The notes beneath the pieces were generated by a model. That model had not been told where the DNA came from, ran no database searches, and saw only the letters and a list, made by a program, of their open reading frames with translations. This document shows, piece after piece, positions 42,501-52,349 of a stretch of 64,000 nt of DNA. The stretch spans positions 1,403,912-1,467,911 of the forward strand of contig NZ_AP012977.1 in the NCBI RefSeq assembly GCF_016592595.1, written 5' to 3'. Source of the DNA: Abyssogena phaseoliformis symbiont OG214. GTDB taxonomy: Bacteria > Pseudomonadota > Gammaproteobacteria > PS1 > Pseudothioglobaceae. Position 1 is the stretch's first letter; the number at the start of each line of letters is the position of its first letter. A program made the position numbers and the translations under genes.

Positions 42501-44032
42501 GACTTATTTCCCCACCACCTCATCATGATATTTATTCAATTGAAGACTTATCGCAGCTTATTTTTGACCTAAAACGCTCTAATTCAGATGCACGCATTAG
42601 CGTGAAGTTAGTTGCAGAAGTAGGCGTAGGTACGATTGCTGCAGGTGTTGTTAAAGCAAAGTCTGATCATATTGTTATCGCTGGACATGATGGTGGCACA
42701 GGCGCTTCACCACTAACCTCAATCAAACATGCAGGTCTGCCGTGGGAATTAGGTTTGGCTGAGACTCACCAAACCTTAGTGATGAATGGACTACGCTCAC
42801 GTGTGGTTATCCAAATAGATGGTCAGTTAAAAACAGGTAGAGATGTTGCCATTGGTATTCTTTTGGGTGCTGAAGAGTTTGGATTTTCAACCGCACCACT
42901 GATCACCCTAGGCTGTATTATGATGCGTAAATGCCACCTAAATACTTGCCCAGTCGGCATTGCCACACAAGACAAAGAATTACGTAAAAAATTTACAGGC
43001 AAGCCTGAACATGTGGTGAACTATTTATTTATGGTAGCTCAGGAATTACGTTTAATCATGGCAGAACTTGGTTTTAAAATTGTTAATGAAATGATTGGCC
43101 GTGTTGATATGTTAGAGATGAATCAAACACTTAACCATTGGAAACAAGAAACCATCAACCTAGATGCTTTATTAACACCTGCTAAAAAACCTAGCAAAGA
43201 CGCGGGCACTTATCAAACTATTGCTCAAGACCATCAATTAGACCAACAAATTGACAATACGCTCATTGCACAATCAAAATCAGCTATTAAAAATACTGAA
43301 AAAATTCATATCAATTCTGTTATTACTAACGTTGACCGCGCTGTAGGCACGATGCTTTCATCACACATTGTTAAGGCACGTGGTGGTAATAACTTAAAAG
43401 ATGACACTATTCATATTAACTTTAAAGGCTCTGCAGGTCAATCTCTTGGTGCATTTTTAGCAAAAGGTGTTACTTTAGAGGTTGAGGGCGATGCTAATGA
43501 TTATGTTGGTAAAGGGCTTTCAGGTGGTCATATTATTGTTTATCCACCTAAAAACTCAACCTTTAATACTGAAGATGAAATTATTGCTGGCAACGTTTGT
43601 GGTTACGGTGCAACAGGTGGTGAAATGTATTTATCGGGTTGCGTATCTGAGCGCTTCTGCGTACGTAATTCAGGTGCTATCGCTGTAGTAGAAGGCGTTG
43701 GTGATCATGGTTGTGAATATATGACAGGCGGTCGCGTTATTATTCTAGGTGAAGTGGGTCGTAACTTTGGTGCTGGCATGAGTGGCGGTATTGCTTATAT
43801 CTATAATCCAAATCATACGTTTGAATCCATGGTCAATCCAATCATGATTGATCTTGATCCGATGGATGATGAGGCACAAATAGAATTAAAACAATACACC
43901 AACAATCATGCTAAATATACTGGCTCAAAAGTGGCTGCACGCATTCTTGACAACTGGCATGATGAAATCAAGCATTTTATCAAAATCATGCCAAAAGATT
44001 TCAAGCGTGCTTTAACTAAAAATTCTAACTAA
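39533..44032 (+). CDS. gltB: Glutamate synthase large subunit
   Basis: Makes glutamate from glutamine and 2-oxoglutarate. 1499 residues, full length. Domains: propeptide, then Cys24 (ESCGVGFIAHIKG) as glutaminase nucleophile with MSRMDHRGGCGCEANTGDGA; central region; FMN/synthase domain (about 820-1200) with FGSISAESHESLAIAMNRLG and the 3Fe-4S cysteines in CIMMRKCHLNTCPVGIATQ; C-terminal GXGXG domain (about 1240-1480). A small subunit gene (gltD) does not follow; it must lie elsewhere. Next is a broken VOC gene. Confidence 0.98.
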   Translation: MSTQLLHLPKAHGLYHPNNEKESCGVGFIAHIKGKSSHQITLDALEMLSRMDHRGGCGCEANTGDGAGILTNIPHGFFIQEIKRLFGVSVKKGAYSTGNIFLPQDEKQRAHCMDLLEQSVAREGQTFIGWRDVPINTDKANIGNIARKSQPIIKQLIIARAEGIDTPAFERALFIIRKHTSNIIRTDEALSQALLFYICSLSSSVITYKGMLMGSQVLDFYQDLSDIEYSTYLAMVHSRFSTNTFPSWDRAQPCRYMSHNGEINTRQGNYNWMHAREGVLKSDLFKDDLSKTLPVIETEVSDSGSFDNVLEFLMMNGRTLQEAVLMMVPEAWQNDDNMSASKRAFYEYFSNVMEPWDGPASITFTDGAYIGAVLDRNGLRPSRYYLTHDGRVIMASEVGVVDVATDNIKTKGRLRPGKMFLVDFDKGELIDDEAIKSEFSSKNPYQDWLNDQQIYLSEFLCEVEAHGLHPESLIHHLKAFGYSTETLQFMLLPLVNELRDPVGSMGNDSALACLSSQSRIIYDYFKQLFAQVTNPAIDSIREEVVMSLRCSIGPEGNLLSDNAENAHRLVIEHPILTNKKAAALRHCNHRGWTSKTIDITYDINKSKKISELLDNICAQGSQAIKDGHSLIVLSDRNIGKNRVAISSLLASSALHRYLVASAERTQVGIIVETGEAREVHHFCLMIGFGADAINPYLAFEALWQARRDDIIDIESDDAIISAYRKGIAKGMLKVMAKMGISTLESYKGAQIFEAVGLAPEVMDKCFFGTASRIDGVNFDILQTEGEKRHQHAYQTNSLDNLGQYHWRSGGEKHMWDPQAISNLQLAARNNDESAYWAFSKHANEQGTRNSTLRGLMSFKKSDPISIDDVEDVKEIVKRFATGAMSFGSISAESHESLAIAMNRLGGKSNTGEGGEDAKRWTPDANGDSRRSAIKQVASGRFGVTIDYLNNANEIQIKISQGAKPGEGGELPGAKVDEGIASIRHSTPGVGLISPPPHHDIYSIEDLSQLIFDLKRSNSDARISVKLVAEVGVGTIAAGVVKAKSDHIVIAGHDGGTGASPLTSIKHAGLPWELGLAETHQTLVMNGLRSRVVIQIDGQLKTGRDVAIGILLGAEEFGFSTAPLITLGCIMMRKCHLNTCPVGIATQDKELRKKFTGKPEHVVNYLFMVAQELRLIMAELGFKIVNEMIGRVDMLEMNQTLNHWKQETINLDALLTPAKKPSKDAGTYQTIAQDHQLDQQIDNTLIAQSKSAIKNTEKIHINSVITNVDRAVGTMLSSHIVKARGGNNLKDDTIHINFKGSAGQSLGAFLAKGVTLEVEGDANDYVGKGLSGGHIIVYPPKNSTFNTEDEIIAGNVCGYGATGGEMYLSGCVSERFCVRNSGAIAVVEGVGDHGCEYMTGGRVIILGEVGRNFGAGMSGGIAYIYNPNHTFESMVNPIMIDLDPMDDEAQIELKQYTNNHAKYTGSKVAARILDNWHDEIKHFIKIMPKDFKRALTKNSN

Positions 44033-44059
44033 CAAACCTTTAAAAAAATAGTCGTAGCA

Positions 44060-44452
44060 ATAACAAAAGGCATTCACCATGCTGAATCAATAGTCTCAAA
44101 ACTAGAAAAAAGTGCAGAGTTTTTTATCTCGCTACTGGGGTGGAAAGAGGTGCGTAGAAATAAAACATAGCCAGCTATCTTTGTTAGTGATGGCTATGTT
44201 ATGCTCACACTTTGGCTAGCTAAAGAAGACACACCAAACCTATTCAACAAGGATAAAAATATTGGCCTGCATTATATAATAGCGCTTGAAGTTAAAAGTG
44301 AGCAGAGTCTAAATACGCTTTACCAACAATTACTCAAAAAGCACATTAATATTGAATTTCCACCAGAGCAATTAGGACAAGGACCTGCCAAACGCATGAT
44401 GTGTTACGAACCAAGTGGCATTCGGGTGGAATTTATATATTCAGATAATTAA
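44060..44452 (+). pseudogene. VOC (glyoxalase/bleomycin-resistance) family protein, broken
   Basis: The frame reads GIHHAESIVSKLEKSAEFFI, SLLGWKEVRRNKT, a TAG at about 44168-44170, then PAIFVSDGYVMLTLWLAKED, IGLHYIIALEVKSEQSLNTL and EPSGIRVEFIYSDN to 44452. This is one VOC domain with its N- and C-terminal metal-ligand strands. The original start appears to be ATA at 44060 instead of ATG. One stop and a lost start mean it is not expressed as such. Substrate unknown. Confidence 0.7.
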
Positions 44453-44486
44453 ATTATTATTTCAACTATAGAATGCGTTGTTACCC

Positions 44487-44978
44487 CTAGTCCGTATTCC
44501 TTTGTAAGATGACGAAATCATAGGCATGTGGATTTTTCTCATCAGGTTGATGAGATTCACGGCTAAGTTCGCTAAATTGAGCGCGGTCAAATTTTGGAAA
44601 GTAGGCGTCGCCATCAAATTTACCATTAACTTCGGTGATATAGAGTCTATCAACACTATTTACCATTTGTTCGTAAAAAGATACACCGCCCATAATCATC
44701 AGTTCATTATCACCATTAGCCAGACTTAATGCTGCGTTAATACTACCAACAACCTCACAGCCATCAGCTTTGAACTTCATATTACGACTCACAATAATAT
44801 TGCGACGATTGGGTAGCGGCTTGCCAATAGAGTCATAAGTTTTGCGCCCCATTAAGACGGCTTTGCCTGTTGTTGTCTTTTTAAAATAAGCCAAATCTGC
44901 TGGCAAATGCCAAGGTAAGGCATTATTTTTACCAATCAGCTGATTGTCATCCATTGCCACAATAATAGATAATTTCAT
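44487..44978 (-). CDS. folA: Dihydrofolate reductase
   Basis: NADPH-dependent reduction of dihydrofolate. 163 residues from ATG 44978 (MKLSIIVAMDDNQLIGKNNA), normal length. Contains LPWHLPADLAYFKKTTTGKA with the catalytic Asp region, VLMGRKTYDSIGKPLPNR, NIIVSR and LMIMGGVSFYEQMV. An in-frame TTG at 44993 is a less likely start. Divergent from the maf gene. Confidence 0.96.
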   Translation of the reverse strand: MKLSIIVAMDDNQLIGKNNALPWHLPADLAYFKKTTTGKAVLMGRKTYDSIGKPLPNRRNIIVSRNMKFKADGCEVVGSINAALSLANGDNELMIMGGVSFYEQMVNSVDRLYITEVNGKFDGDAYFPKFDRAQFSELSRESHQPDEKNPHAYDFVILQRNTD

Positions 44979-45034
44979 AGAAAAAAGTTTCAATTAAAGT
45001 AAAATTATGTGATATTTTACAAATATCACTCATT

Positions 45035-45640
45035 ATGGTATCATTAATTCTAGCCTCAAGTTCACCTTTTAGAAAAACATTACTTGCCAAACTAGGGTTA
45101 ATTTTTAAGGCGCATTCGCCAAAGATTGATGAATCAAGAAAAGAGGGCGAAACACCCGAGCAGTTGGTTTATCGGCTGGCTCAAGAAAAAGCTAAAGAAA
45201 TTGCAAAAACGCATCATGGGTTAATCATTGCTTCTGATCAAGTCGCAACACTTGCTCATGGTAAAAACGCTGATGATAAGATATTAACCAAGCCAAAAAA
45301 CCATGAAAATGCCATTAAACAGCTACAGCAAAGTTCTGGAAATACAGTAACTTTTCTTACAAGTTTGGCACTTTTAAATACAAATAATAACAATATGCAA
45401 ACTAAAGTTGAAACTTTTAAAGTGGTCTTTAAAGATTTGAATAGTAAACAAATTGAATATTACCTTAAAAAAGAGACCCCCTATAACTGTACAGGTAGTT
45501 TTAAATCAGAAAGCCTGGGCATTAGTTTATTTAAACGTATGATTGGTAATGATCCAAATAGTTTGATTGGCTTGCCACTTATTCAACTCATTACAATGCT
45601 AGAAAATGAAGGCATTAGCATCCTGACTGACAATAACTAA
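45035..45640 (+). CDS. Maf-like nucleotide pyrophosphatase (YceF type)
   Basis: 201 residues. The motifs are LILASSSPFRKTLLAKLGL, IDESRKEGETPEQLVYRLA, LIIASDQVATLAHGK and CTGSFKSESLGISLF, which together fit the YceF subgroup (m7GTP pyrophosphatase) rather than the dTTP/UTP type. It probably removes modified nucleotides in the cytoplasm. Five bases upstream of mfd on the same strand, so likely co-transcribed. Confidence 0.9.
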   Translation: MVSLILASSSPFRKTLLAKLGLIFKAHSPKIDESRKEGETPEQLVYRLAQEKAKEIAKTHHGLIIASDQVATLAHGKNADDKILTKPKNHENAIKQLQQSSGNTVTFLTSLALLNTNNNNMQTKVETFKVVFKDLNSKQIEYYLKKETPYNCTGSFKSESLGISLFKRMIGNDPNSLIGLPLIQLITMLENEGISILTDNN

Positions 45641-45645
45641 ACGTC

Positions 45646-48600
45646 ATGCCATATCTCTATCCTGATAAGCTTAAACGCTTTCAATCAGGTCAAAAAACTT
45701 ATTGGGGCTCACTATACGGCAGTGCAGATGCACTGGCATTAATTGAATTTTCCAATCAACAACAGCAAGTTATTTTAGTCATTGCTAATGACATTACCCA
45801 TTTTGACAGTCTTTATAAATCTTTAAACTTCTACAATACAGACTTAGAAATTTTAAAATTTGATAGCTGGGAGGTACTCGCCTATGATCACTTTTCACCT
45901 CATCCTGATATCATCTCAAGTCGATTAAAAACCCTATCAAAACTTAAAAGTCTTAAACGTGGTATTGTTATCACCACATTAGAATCATTATTCTCACGTT
46001 TATGCCCATTAGAGTTTGGCGAAAAATATAGCTTCAATATTAATATTAATGACAACATTAATATTGAAGCCTTTAGTGAAAAACTACTCAAAATTGGCTA
46101 CAACCGTGTAACCACCGTAATGGAGCATGGTGAGTTTAATATTCATGGCTCATTGATTGATTTATACCCAATAGGCGCAAAAACACCCTACCGAATTGAT
46201 TTGTTTGACCAAGAAGTAGAGTCTATTCGCACCTTTGATACTTCAACTCAACGCTCCAAGGTGCAAGTGTCTGAAATTGCGCTATTGCCTGCCAGAGAAT
46301 TTGCCACAGATAATGCTAGCATTGAGCGTTTCAAAACCAATTATCAAAAAGCGTTTAATGACAATGGCTTTATTTATACCGAAGTTAGCGAAGGTAGGCT
46401 ACCAGGTGGTATTGAATTTTATTTACCGCTGTTTTTTAACACAACCAACACCTTATTTGATTATCTAGTGGATAACACTATTGTTGCCACATCAAAAGGA
46501 TTTTCAGACTTAGTGGATAAGACTTATAGCGAGATACGTGAACGATTTGAAAATGCTAAAAAATCATTAGATAGAGCTCCACTTGATATTCCCCAAGTTT
46601 TCCTGTCCAAAGAGTTGTTGTTTAGTGAAATCAAGCAAAAATCACAACTCATCATTAGCACGTCAAAACTAGAAAATAAAAACCAACACTTTAATTTTAA
46701 TTCAAGCCTATTGCCTTCCATACACATTGAGCCACAAACAAAAAATCCATTAAGCAAATTTTCAGCATTTGTTAAAAGATTTACCAACAAGCAAAGCAAA
46801 AAAATATTAATTGTTTGTGGGTCGCGTGGTAGGCAAGATGTGCTCAGTGATTTACTCATCAGCCATAACCTTGATGTTCATAGTGTTAAAAACTGGCATG
46901 AATTTAGCAAAAATAACAAGCCACTTAACATTACCCATGAAAACATTACCCATGGCTTATTCACTAATGGTATCGCCATTGTTACTGAAGAGGATTTATT
47001 CGGTCAAGAAGTGGTTCAGCAACAGCGCCGTCGCCGTGCCAAACATAAAGATTTTAATGAGGCAATTAAAAGCCTAGTTGAAATTAAAATGGGTGATGCG
47101 ATTGTGCATGAAAACTATGGTGTGGGCAGATATTTAGGGCTTAAAACCCAAACCTTTGATGGACAATCACAAGATTTTATTGCCCTAGAATATGCTGATA
47201 ACGCAAAGTTAATGGTACCAATCACCTCGCTTAATTTAATCTCTAGGTACGCTGGCATTTCACTAGATAGTGCACCATTACACAAGCTAGGCACAAATCA
47301 ATGGAGTAAGGCTAAGAAAAAAGCGGGTGAGGCTTTGTTTGATGTGGCAGCTGAATTATTAGAAATTTATGCCAAACGAGTCTCTCAAACAGGCTTTGCT
47401 TTCCCTGAACCGAATGATGCTTATTCCTCATTTGTTGCCAGCTTTCCCTTTGAAGAAACACCAGATCAGCTAAAAACTATGGGCGAAGTTTTAGCAGATA
47501 TGCAATCACACAAACCAATGGACAGATTGGTCTGTGGCGATGTTGGTTTTGGCAAAACTGAAATTGCCATGCGTGCGGCATTCTTAGCGGTTGAAGCAGG
47601 CAAACAAGTGGCAATTTTGGTACCAACCACGCTATTATCTAACCAGCACTATCAATCGTTTGTTGACCGTTTTGCCAACCACCCTGTTGAAATTGCAGCG
47701 CTTTCAAGGTTTCAAACCCAAAAAGAGCAAAAACTAATTATTGAAAAATTAAACCAAGGAACAATTGACATTGTCATTGGCACACACAAAATTATTCAAG
47801 GTACTATTAAATACAAAAACCTTGGCTTGATTATTATTGACGAAGAGCATCGCTTCGGCGTTAAACAAAAAGAGGCATTGAAAAAACTACGGGGCGAGAG
47901 CGACATTCTAACCATGACTGCCACCCCTATTCCACGCACATTAAGTATGGCGCTAGGCTCATTAAGAGAGTTATCCATTATTGCCACGCCACCTGCCAAA
48001 CGTAGTGCCATCCAAACGTTTGTGCAAGAGTGGGATAACAACAACATCAAAGAGGCAATCACACGTGAAATGCACCGTGGCGGTCAGGTATTTGTACTAC
48101 ACAACGATATTGACTCAATTGATAATATGGCAGAAAATCTCAAACAAATTATACCAAAAGTTCACGTTCGTATCGCCCACGGACAAATGCCGACACGTGA
48201 ACTAGAAAGAGTCATGAGTGATTTTTATCACGCACGTTTCCAAATTTTAGTTTGCACCACGATTATCGAAACAGGGATTGACATTCCCAATGCCAATACC
48301 ATTATTATTATTAATGCACAAAATTTTGGTCTGGCACAACTACACCAACTGCGGGGCCGTGTTGGTCGCTCCCACCATAGGGCTTATGCCTATTTAATTA
48401 TTAAATCTCATCAATCACTATCTAAAACAGCCAAAAAACGCCTTGATGCCGTTGAGTCTTTAGAAGAGCTTGGTGCTGGATTTATGCTAGCTAATCACGA
48501 CCTTGAAATTCGTGGTGCGGGTGATTTATTGGGTGATAATCAATCTGGAAAAATTAGCGAAATTGGCTTTAATCTTTACCATGATTTATTAAAACGCACC

Positions 48601-49086
48601 ATTGATGCCATGCGCTCTGGTAGAAAAATTAACCTTAACGACCCAATTAATCATGAAGTGAAAATTGATTCTGGCTTGCCATCTATCATTCCAGAGGCGT
48701 ATATTTTTGACGTGCACGAACGACTCGTACTCTACAAGCGCATTGCCAGTTGCCAAAACAATAAAGAACTTAGAGCTCTACAAATTGAGATGATTGACCG
48801 TTTTGGATTATTACCAAATTCAACCAAAAACTTATTTGCTAATACCAAACTCAAGCTCTTTTCACAAAAAATTGGTATTGATGAAATCAACCTCTATAAA
48901 GACAAAGCCATCATTACCTTTGGTAATAAAAATGCCATTGAGCCGATAAGAATCATCAACCTTATTCAAAAGCAAGCAAAAAAATATCAGCTAAAGGGTC
49001 AAAATCAATTAATTGTTAAACAAGAGATGCCTGAAGATATTAGACGAATTGAATTGATAGAAAACCTACTAAAAACATTAAATTAA
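45646..49086 (+). CDS. mfd: Transcription-repair coupling factor
   Basis: ATP-driven translocase that removes stalled RNA polymerase and recruits UvrA. 1146 residues, full length. Order: UvrB-like N-terminal region (1-340), CarD-type RNA polymerase-binding domain around 480-545 (GDAIVHENYGVGRYLGLKTQ), RecG-like helicase with P-loop CGDVGFGKTEIAMRAAF, LGLIIIDEEHRFGVKQKEAL, MTATPIPRTLSMAL and RGRVGRSHHRAYAY, then the TRCF domain. Intact in spite of nearby decay. Confidence 0.98.
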   Translation: MPYLYPDKLKRFQSGQKTYWGSLYGSADALALIEFSNQQQQVILVIANDITHFDSLYKSLNFYNTDLEILKFDSWEVLAYDHFSPHPDIISSRLKTLSKLKSLKRGIVITTLESLFSRLCPLEFGEKYSFNININDNINIEAFSEKLLKIGYNRVTTVMEHGEFNIHGSLIDLYPIGAKTPYRIDLFDQEVESIRTFDTSTQRSKVQVSEIALLPAREFATDNASIERFKTNYQKAFNDNGFIYTEVSEGRLPGGIEFYLPLFFNTTNTLFDYLVDNTIVATSKGFSDLVDKTYSEIRERFENAKKSLDRAPLDIPQVFLSKELLFSEIKQKSQLIISTSKLENKNQHFNFNSSLLPSIHIEPQTKNPLSKFSAFVKRFTNKQSKKILIVCGSRGRQDVLSDLLISHNLDVHSVKNWHEFSKNNKPLNITHENITHGLFTNGIAIVTEEDLFGQEVVQQQRRRRAKHKDFNEAIKSLVEIKMGDAIVHENYGVGRYLGLKTQTFDGQSQDFIALEYADNAKLMVPITSLNLISRYAGISLDSAPLHKLGTNQWSKAKKKAGEALFDVAAELLEIYAKRVSQTGFAFPEPNDAYSSFVASFPFEETPDQLKTMGEVLADMQSHKPMDRLVCGDVGFGKTEIAMRAAFLAVEAGKQVAILVPTTLLSNQHYQSFVDRFANHPVEIAALSRFQTQKEQKLIIEKLNQGTIDIVIGTHKIIQGTIKYKNLGLIIIDEEHRFGVKQKEALKKLRGESDILTMTATPIPRTLSMALGSLRELSIIATPPAKRSAIQTFVQEWDNNNIKEAITREMHRGGQVFVLHNDIDSIDNMAENLKQIIPKVHVRIAHGQMPTRELERVMSDFYHARFQILVCTTIIETGIDIPNANTIIIINAQNFGLAQLHQLRGRVGRSHHRAYAYLIIKSHQSLSKTAKKRLDAVESLEELGAGFMLANHDLEIRGAGDLLGDNQSGKISEIGFNLYHDLLKRTIDAMRSGRKINLNDPINHEVKIDSGLPSIIPEAYIFDVHERLVLYKRIASCQNNKELRALQIEMIDRFGLLPNSTKNLFANTKLKLFSQKIGIDEINLYKDKAIITFGNKNAIEPIRIINLIQKQAKKYQLKGQNQLIVKQEMPEDIRRIELIENLLKTLN

Positions 49087-49148
49087 TTCAGTTATAACAA
49101 AAACTGGCTTTCCAAATAGAAAAGACAAAAAAATAACGACCGCCTTAG

Positions 49149-50090
49149 CTAAAACAACGATTCGCCATAACTATCTTGATAGCGATTTTCAATATCAGCC
49201 ATATCAAACTCATGGTTTTGCGTACCTAGATGCGCCACCTTAATAGCGCCCAATAGTCCTGCTAATTGGCCAATCGTTTTCCAATCCATGTCATGCATTA
49301 AGCCATACAACAATCCAGCACGATAAGCGTCACCACAACCTGTAGGGTCTTGCGCAGTATCTGCCTTGGCAGGGCCAATATTGATTAATTTGCCATCGGT
49401 ATGAATTTCTGAACCTTCGCTACCTTTAGTAATAATCAAAGCGTCAACTTTGGAAGCAATGGTTGGCAAATCTAGTCCAGTTTTGGCTTGTAACATTTGT
49501 GATTCATAGTCATTGGCTGCTATATAGGTGGCTTGTTCAATAAAATTGACCAGCTCCTCGCCTGAAAACATTAGCATACCCTGACCTGGATCAAAAATAA
49601 ATGGAATTTTTAATTGTTTAAATTGTGCCGCATGCTCAATCATGCCAACACGTCCATCAGGAGACACAATGCCAATATCAACCGCACTGGCATCAGACAC
49701 CTTATTTTGGTGTGATTGATCCATCGCACCTGGATGAAAAGCAGTAATTTGATTATCACTCATATCAGTGGTGATAAATGCTTGCCCTGTATATTGATCT
49801 TTTAGAATTTTGATATATGAGGTGTTCATATGGTGCTTTTCCATCCACGCTAAATAGGGTGTGAAATCACTGCCTACTGTTGCCATTGGCACTGAATTGG
49901 CACCCAATAAATGCAAATTATAAGCAATATTGCCAGCACAACCGCCAAACTCTTTGCGCATGGTTGGCACTAAAAATGACACATTGAGCATATGTACCTT
50001 GTCGGGCAAAATGTGATTTTTAAAATGATCGTGAAACACCATAATGCTGTCAAAAGCGTACGAGCCACAAATTAATGCTGTTTTTTTCAT
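49149..50090 (-). CDS. PfkB-family carbohydrate/nucleoside kinase
   Basis: 313 residues of the ribokinase fold. N-terminal ICGSYAFDSIMVFHDHF, EFGGCAGNIAYNLHLLGANS (first PfkB signature) and the C-terminal signature DPTGCGDAYRAGLLYGL with catalytic Asp and anion hole. The pattern resembles adenosine kinase-like members, but substrate cannot be assigned from sequence. It converges on mfd and may be read with ispH (68 bases upstream). Confidence 0.88.
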   Translation of the reverse strand: MKKTALICGSYAFDSIMVFHDHFKNHILPDKVHMLNVSFLVPTMRKEFGGCAGNIAYNLHLLGANSVPMATVGSDFTPYLAWMEKHHMNTSYIKILKDQYTGQAFITTDMSDNQITAFHPGAMDQSHQNKVSDASAVDIGIVSPDGRVGMIEHAAQFKQLKIPFIFDPGQGMLMFSGEELVNFIEQATYIAANDYESQMLQAKTGLDLPTIASKVDALIITKGSEGSEIHTDGKLINIGPAKADTAQDPTGCGDAYRAGLLYGLMHDMDWKTIGQLAGLLGAIKVAHLGTQNHEFDMADIENRYQDSYGESLF

Positions 50091-50158
50091 ACTATTTTTA
50101 TTTTTAATAAGGGATGAGTGTCTTTGCCAAACTTAGCTTACTTATTAAATAAAACATC

Positions 50159-51085
50159 CTATCTTAATTCTTTTGGCACTGGAAAATGAATATTCTCCTT
50201 CGCACCATTCACTTCAATAACTTTAGTTGCGCCCTTATCTCGCAAATAATGGATTACTTCTTGAACCAAAACTTCTGGCGCTGAAGCACCTGCGGTTACG
50301 CCTATTGTATTCATACCTTTAAGCCACAACTCATCAATTTCATCAGCACCATCAATCAGATAGGCAGGAATACCCATTTTTTCAGCAATTTCTTTAAGGC
50401 GATTTGAATTAGATGAGTTGCTAGAGCCTAATACTAACAACACATCAGAAGATTGCATCAAAATTTTAACCCCATCTTGACGATTTTGTGTGGCATAACA
50501 AATATCATCTTTCTTGGGCGCATCAATAGTGGGAAACTTTGATTTTAAATAATTCACAATATGTTGAGTATCATCAATCGAAAGCGTGGTTTGTGTTGTA
50601 TAAGAAATATGGGTATTTTTTGATAAATTTAAACGCTCAACGTCCTCAATTGTTTCCACTAATTGAACACATTTGTCCTCGCTAGATTGCCCTAACGTGC
50701 CTTCAACCTCTGGATGTCCTTTATGACCAATCAAAATAACCTGATGATTTTGTTTTTGTTTTCTGGCAACTTCTTTATGCACTTTGGCCACCAAAGGGCA
50801 AGTGGCATCATAAATGGTTGCACCCGTGTTTTGTGTTTGTTTTCGCACTGCCATTGATACGCCATGTGCACTAAAAATAACCACTTGGTTATTAGGCACA
50901 TCAGAAATATCTTCAACAAAAACAGCACCTTTAGCCTTTAGCCCATCAACCACAAATTTATTATGCACCACTTCATGACGAACATACACAGGTGCGCCAT
51001 GCAACTTTAACGCACGCTCCACAATTTCAATTGCACGGTCAACACCAGCACAAAAACCACGTGGGTTTGCCAGTAAAATTTTCAC
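50159..51085 (-). CDS. ispH: 4-hydroxy-3-methylbut-2-enyl diphosphate reductase
   Basis: Last step of the MEP isoprenoid pathway, giving IPP and DMAPP. 308 residues. The three 4Fe-4S ligands are visible in [34 protein letters not shown] and [14 protein letters not shown]. The end is [17 protein letters not shown]. Overlaps the upstream PPIase gene by 4 bases, as fkpB-ispH are linked in E. coli. Confidence 0.97.
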   Translation of the reverse strand: MKILLANPRGFCAGVDRAIEIVERALKLHGAPVYVRHEVVHNKFVVDGLKAKGAVFVEDISDVPNNQVVIFSAHGVSMAVRKQTQNTGATIYDATCPLVAKVHKEVARKQKQNHQVILIGHKGHPEVEGTLGQSSEDKCVQLVETIEDVERLNLSKNTHISYTTQTTLSIDDTQHIVNYLKSKFPTIDAPKKDDICYATQNRQDGVKILMQSSDVLLVLGSSNSSNSNRLKEIAEKMGIPAYLIDGADEIDELWLKGMNTIGVTAGASAPEVLVQEVIHYLRDKGATKVIEVNGAKENIHFPVPKELR

Positions 51086-51489
51086 TGTTTTTGGAGGATT
51101 TTTACTTGAAAAGAGACATCACTACCTGCCAGTGAGTGGTTAAAATTAACGGTAATACCATCTCCCTCAATTTTATCAATACAACCCACATAAGAATCCC
51201 CTATAGGTGTTTTAAACTCAACAACGGCATCTAGCTCAATCGGCATGGTTAGTGGGAAATCTGAGCGTTTCATTATTTGAAAGGCTTCTTCCAGCTCACT
51301 GCCAAATGCCTCTGATGTGCTTAAAAGGAAGGTTTGCAATTTTCCCACTTGAGCATCAATAACGCAGGACTCTAAGCACGAATCTAGCTGGCCATCGCCC
51401 AATTCGAACTCAAGTGGCTCGTCCCAAGATTCATCAACCAATGCACCATTTGCATGGCTAAGCTTGTAGAGGATTTTGTATTTAGCCAT
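51082..51489 (-). CDS. fkpB: SlpA-type FKBP peptidyl-prolyl isomerase
   Basis: 135 residues: [56 protein letters not shown] and [20 protein letters not shown], with the NHPLAG-type motif as NHSLAG. This is the slyD/slpA FKBP class. It overlaps accD by 8 bases and ispH by 4. The association with ispH is conserved in gammaproteobacteria but the functional reason is unknown. Confidence 0.85.
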   Translation of the reverse strand: MAKYKILYKLSHANGALVDESWDEPLEFELGDGQLDSCLESCVIDAQVGKLQTFLLSTSEAFGSELEEAFQIMKRSDFPLTMPIELDAVVEFKTPIGDSYVGCIDKIEGDGITVNFNHSLAGSDVSFQVKILQKQ

Positions 51490-52330
51490 TATTAAACATC
51501 ATGGCGCTTAATATTTTATGTACTTGAGTGCGCAACTCAGACCGGTGCACAATCATATCAATCGCACCTTTTTCTAGCAAAAACTCGCTACGTTGAAAGC
51601 CTTCTGGCAATGACTCTCGCACGGTTTGTTCAACCACTCTAGGGCCAGCAAAACCAATCAACGCATTTGGTTCAGCAATATGAATATCTCCTAACATGGC
51701 AAAACTAGCAGAAACGCCGCCCATGGTTGGATCGGTCAAAATCGAAATAAAAGGTACTTTTTTATCACTCAGCAACTTAATCATTAAAGCTGTCTTGCTC
51801 ATCTGCATCAGTGAAAACAAGCCCTCTTGCATACGTGCACCGCCTGAAGCTGAAAAACAAATCAACGGTGCGTTGGTTTCAATACTTATTTTTGCAGCAC
51901 GAACAAACTTCTCGCCAACCACAGAACCCATAGAGCCCCCCATAAATTTAAATTCAAAAGCAGCGACCATGACTTTTATGCCGTTAAGTGTGCCTGTTTT
52001 AACCACAAGCGCATCTTTTTCATGGGTGGTTTTTTGTGCTTGTAAATAACGATCTTTGTATTTTTTTTGATCCTTAAACTTTAAAGGATCAACCGCACTT
52101 AAATTAGCAGCAATTTCTTCCTGCCCATCTTCGTCCAAGAAGCTATCAAGTCGCATACGAGCAGAAATACGCATATGGTAATCACACTTAGGACAAACAT
52201 AATTCAACGTTTTTAATTCTTCTGAATAAAGCGTGGTTTCACACTTAGGACACTTGCTCCATAAGCCTTCTGGGATATTTTTCTTCGCTACACTGGTAAT
52301 AGAGGGTAAGATTTTTTCTAGCCAACTCAT
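51482..52330 (-). CDS. accD: Acetyl-CoA carboxylase carboxyltransferase subunit beta
   Basis: With AccA forms the carboxyltransferase that makes malonyl-CoA. 282 residues. The N-terminal zinc ribbon is [15 protein letters not shown] and [14 protein letters not shown]. The crotonase-like core includes [60 protein letters not shown] and [15 protein letters not shown]. Follows trpA by 19 bases. Confidence 0.97.
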   Translation of the reverse strand: MSWLEKILPSITSVAKKNIPEGLWSKCPKCETTLYSEELKTLNYVCPKCDYHMRISARMRLDSFLDEDGQEEIAANLSAVDPLKFKDQKKYKDRYLQAQKTTHEKDALVVKTGTLNGIKVMVAAFEFKFMGGSMGSVVGEKFVRAAKISIETNAPLICFSASGGARMQEGLFSLMQMSKTALMIKLLSDKKVPFISILTDPTMGGVSASFAMLGDIHIAEPNALIGFAGPRVVEQTVRESLPEGFQRSEFLLEKGAIDMIVHRSELRTQVHKILSAMMFNNG

Positions 52331-52349
52331 ACGCTTTTCCTTGTTTTAA

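Noticed and set aside
39533-44032. Loss of the glutamate synthase small subunit as a broken pathway
   Set aside because: gltD is simply not adjacent; it can lie elsewhere in the genome and this window cannot decide it.
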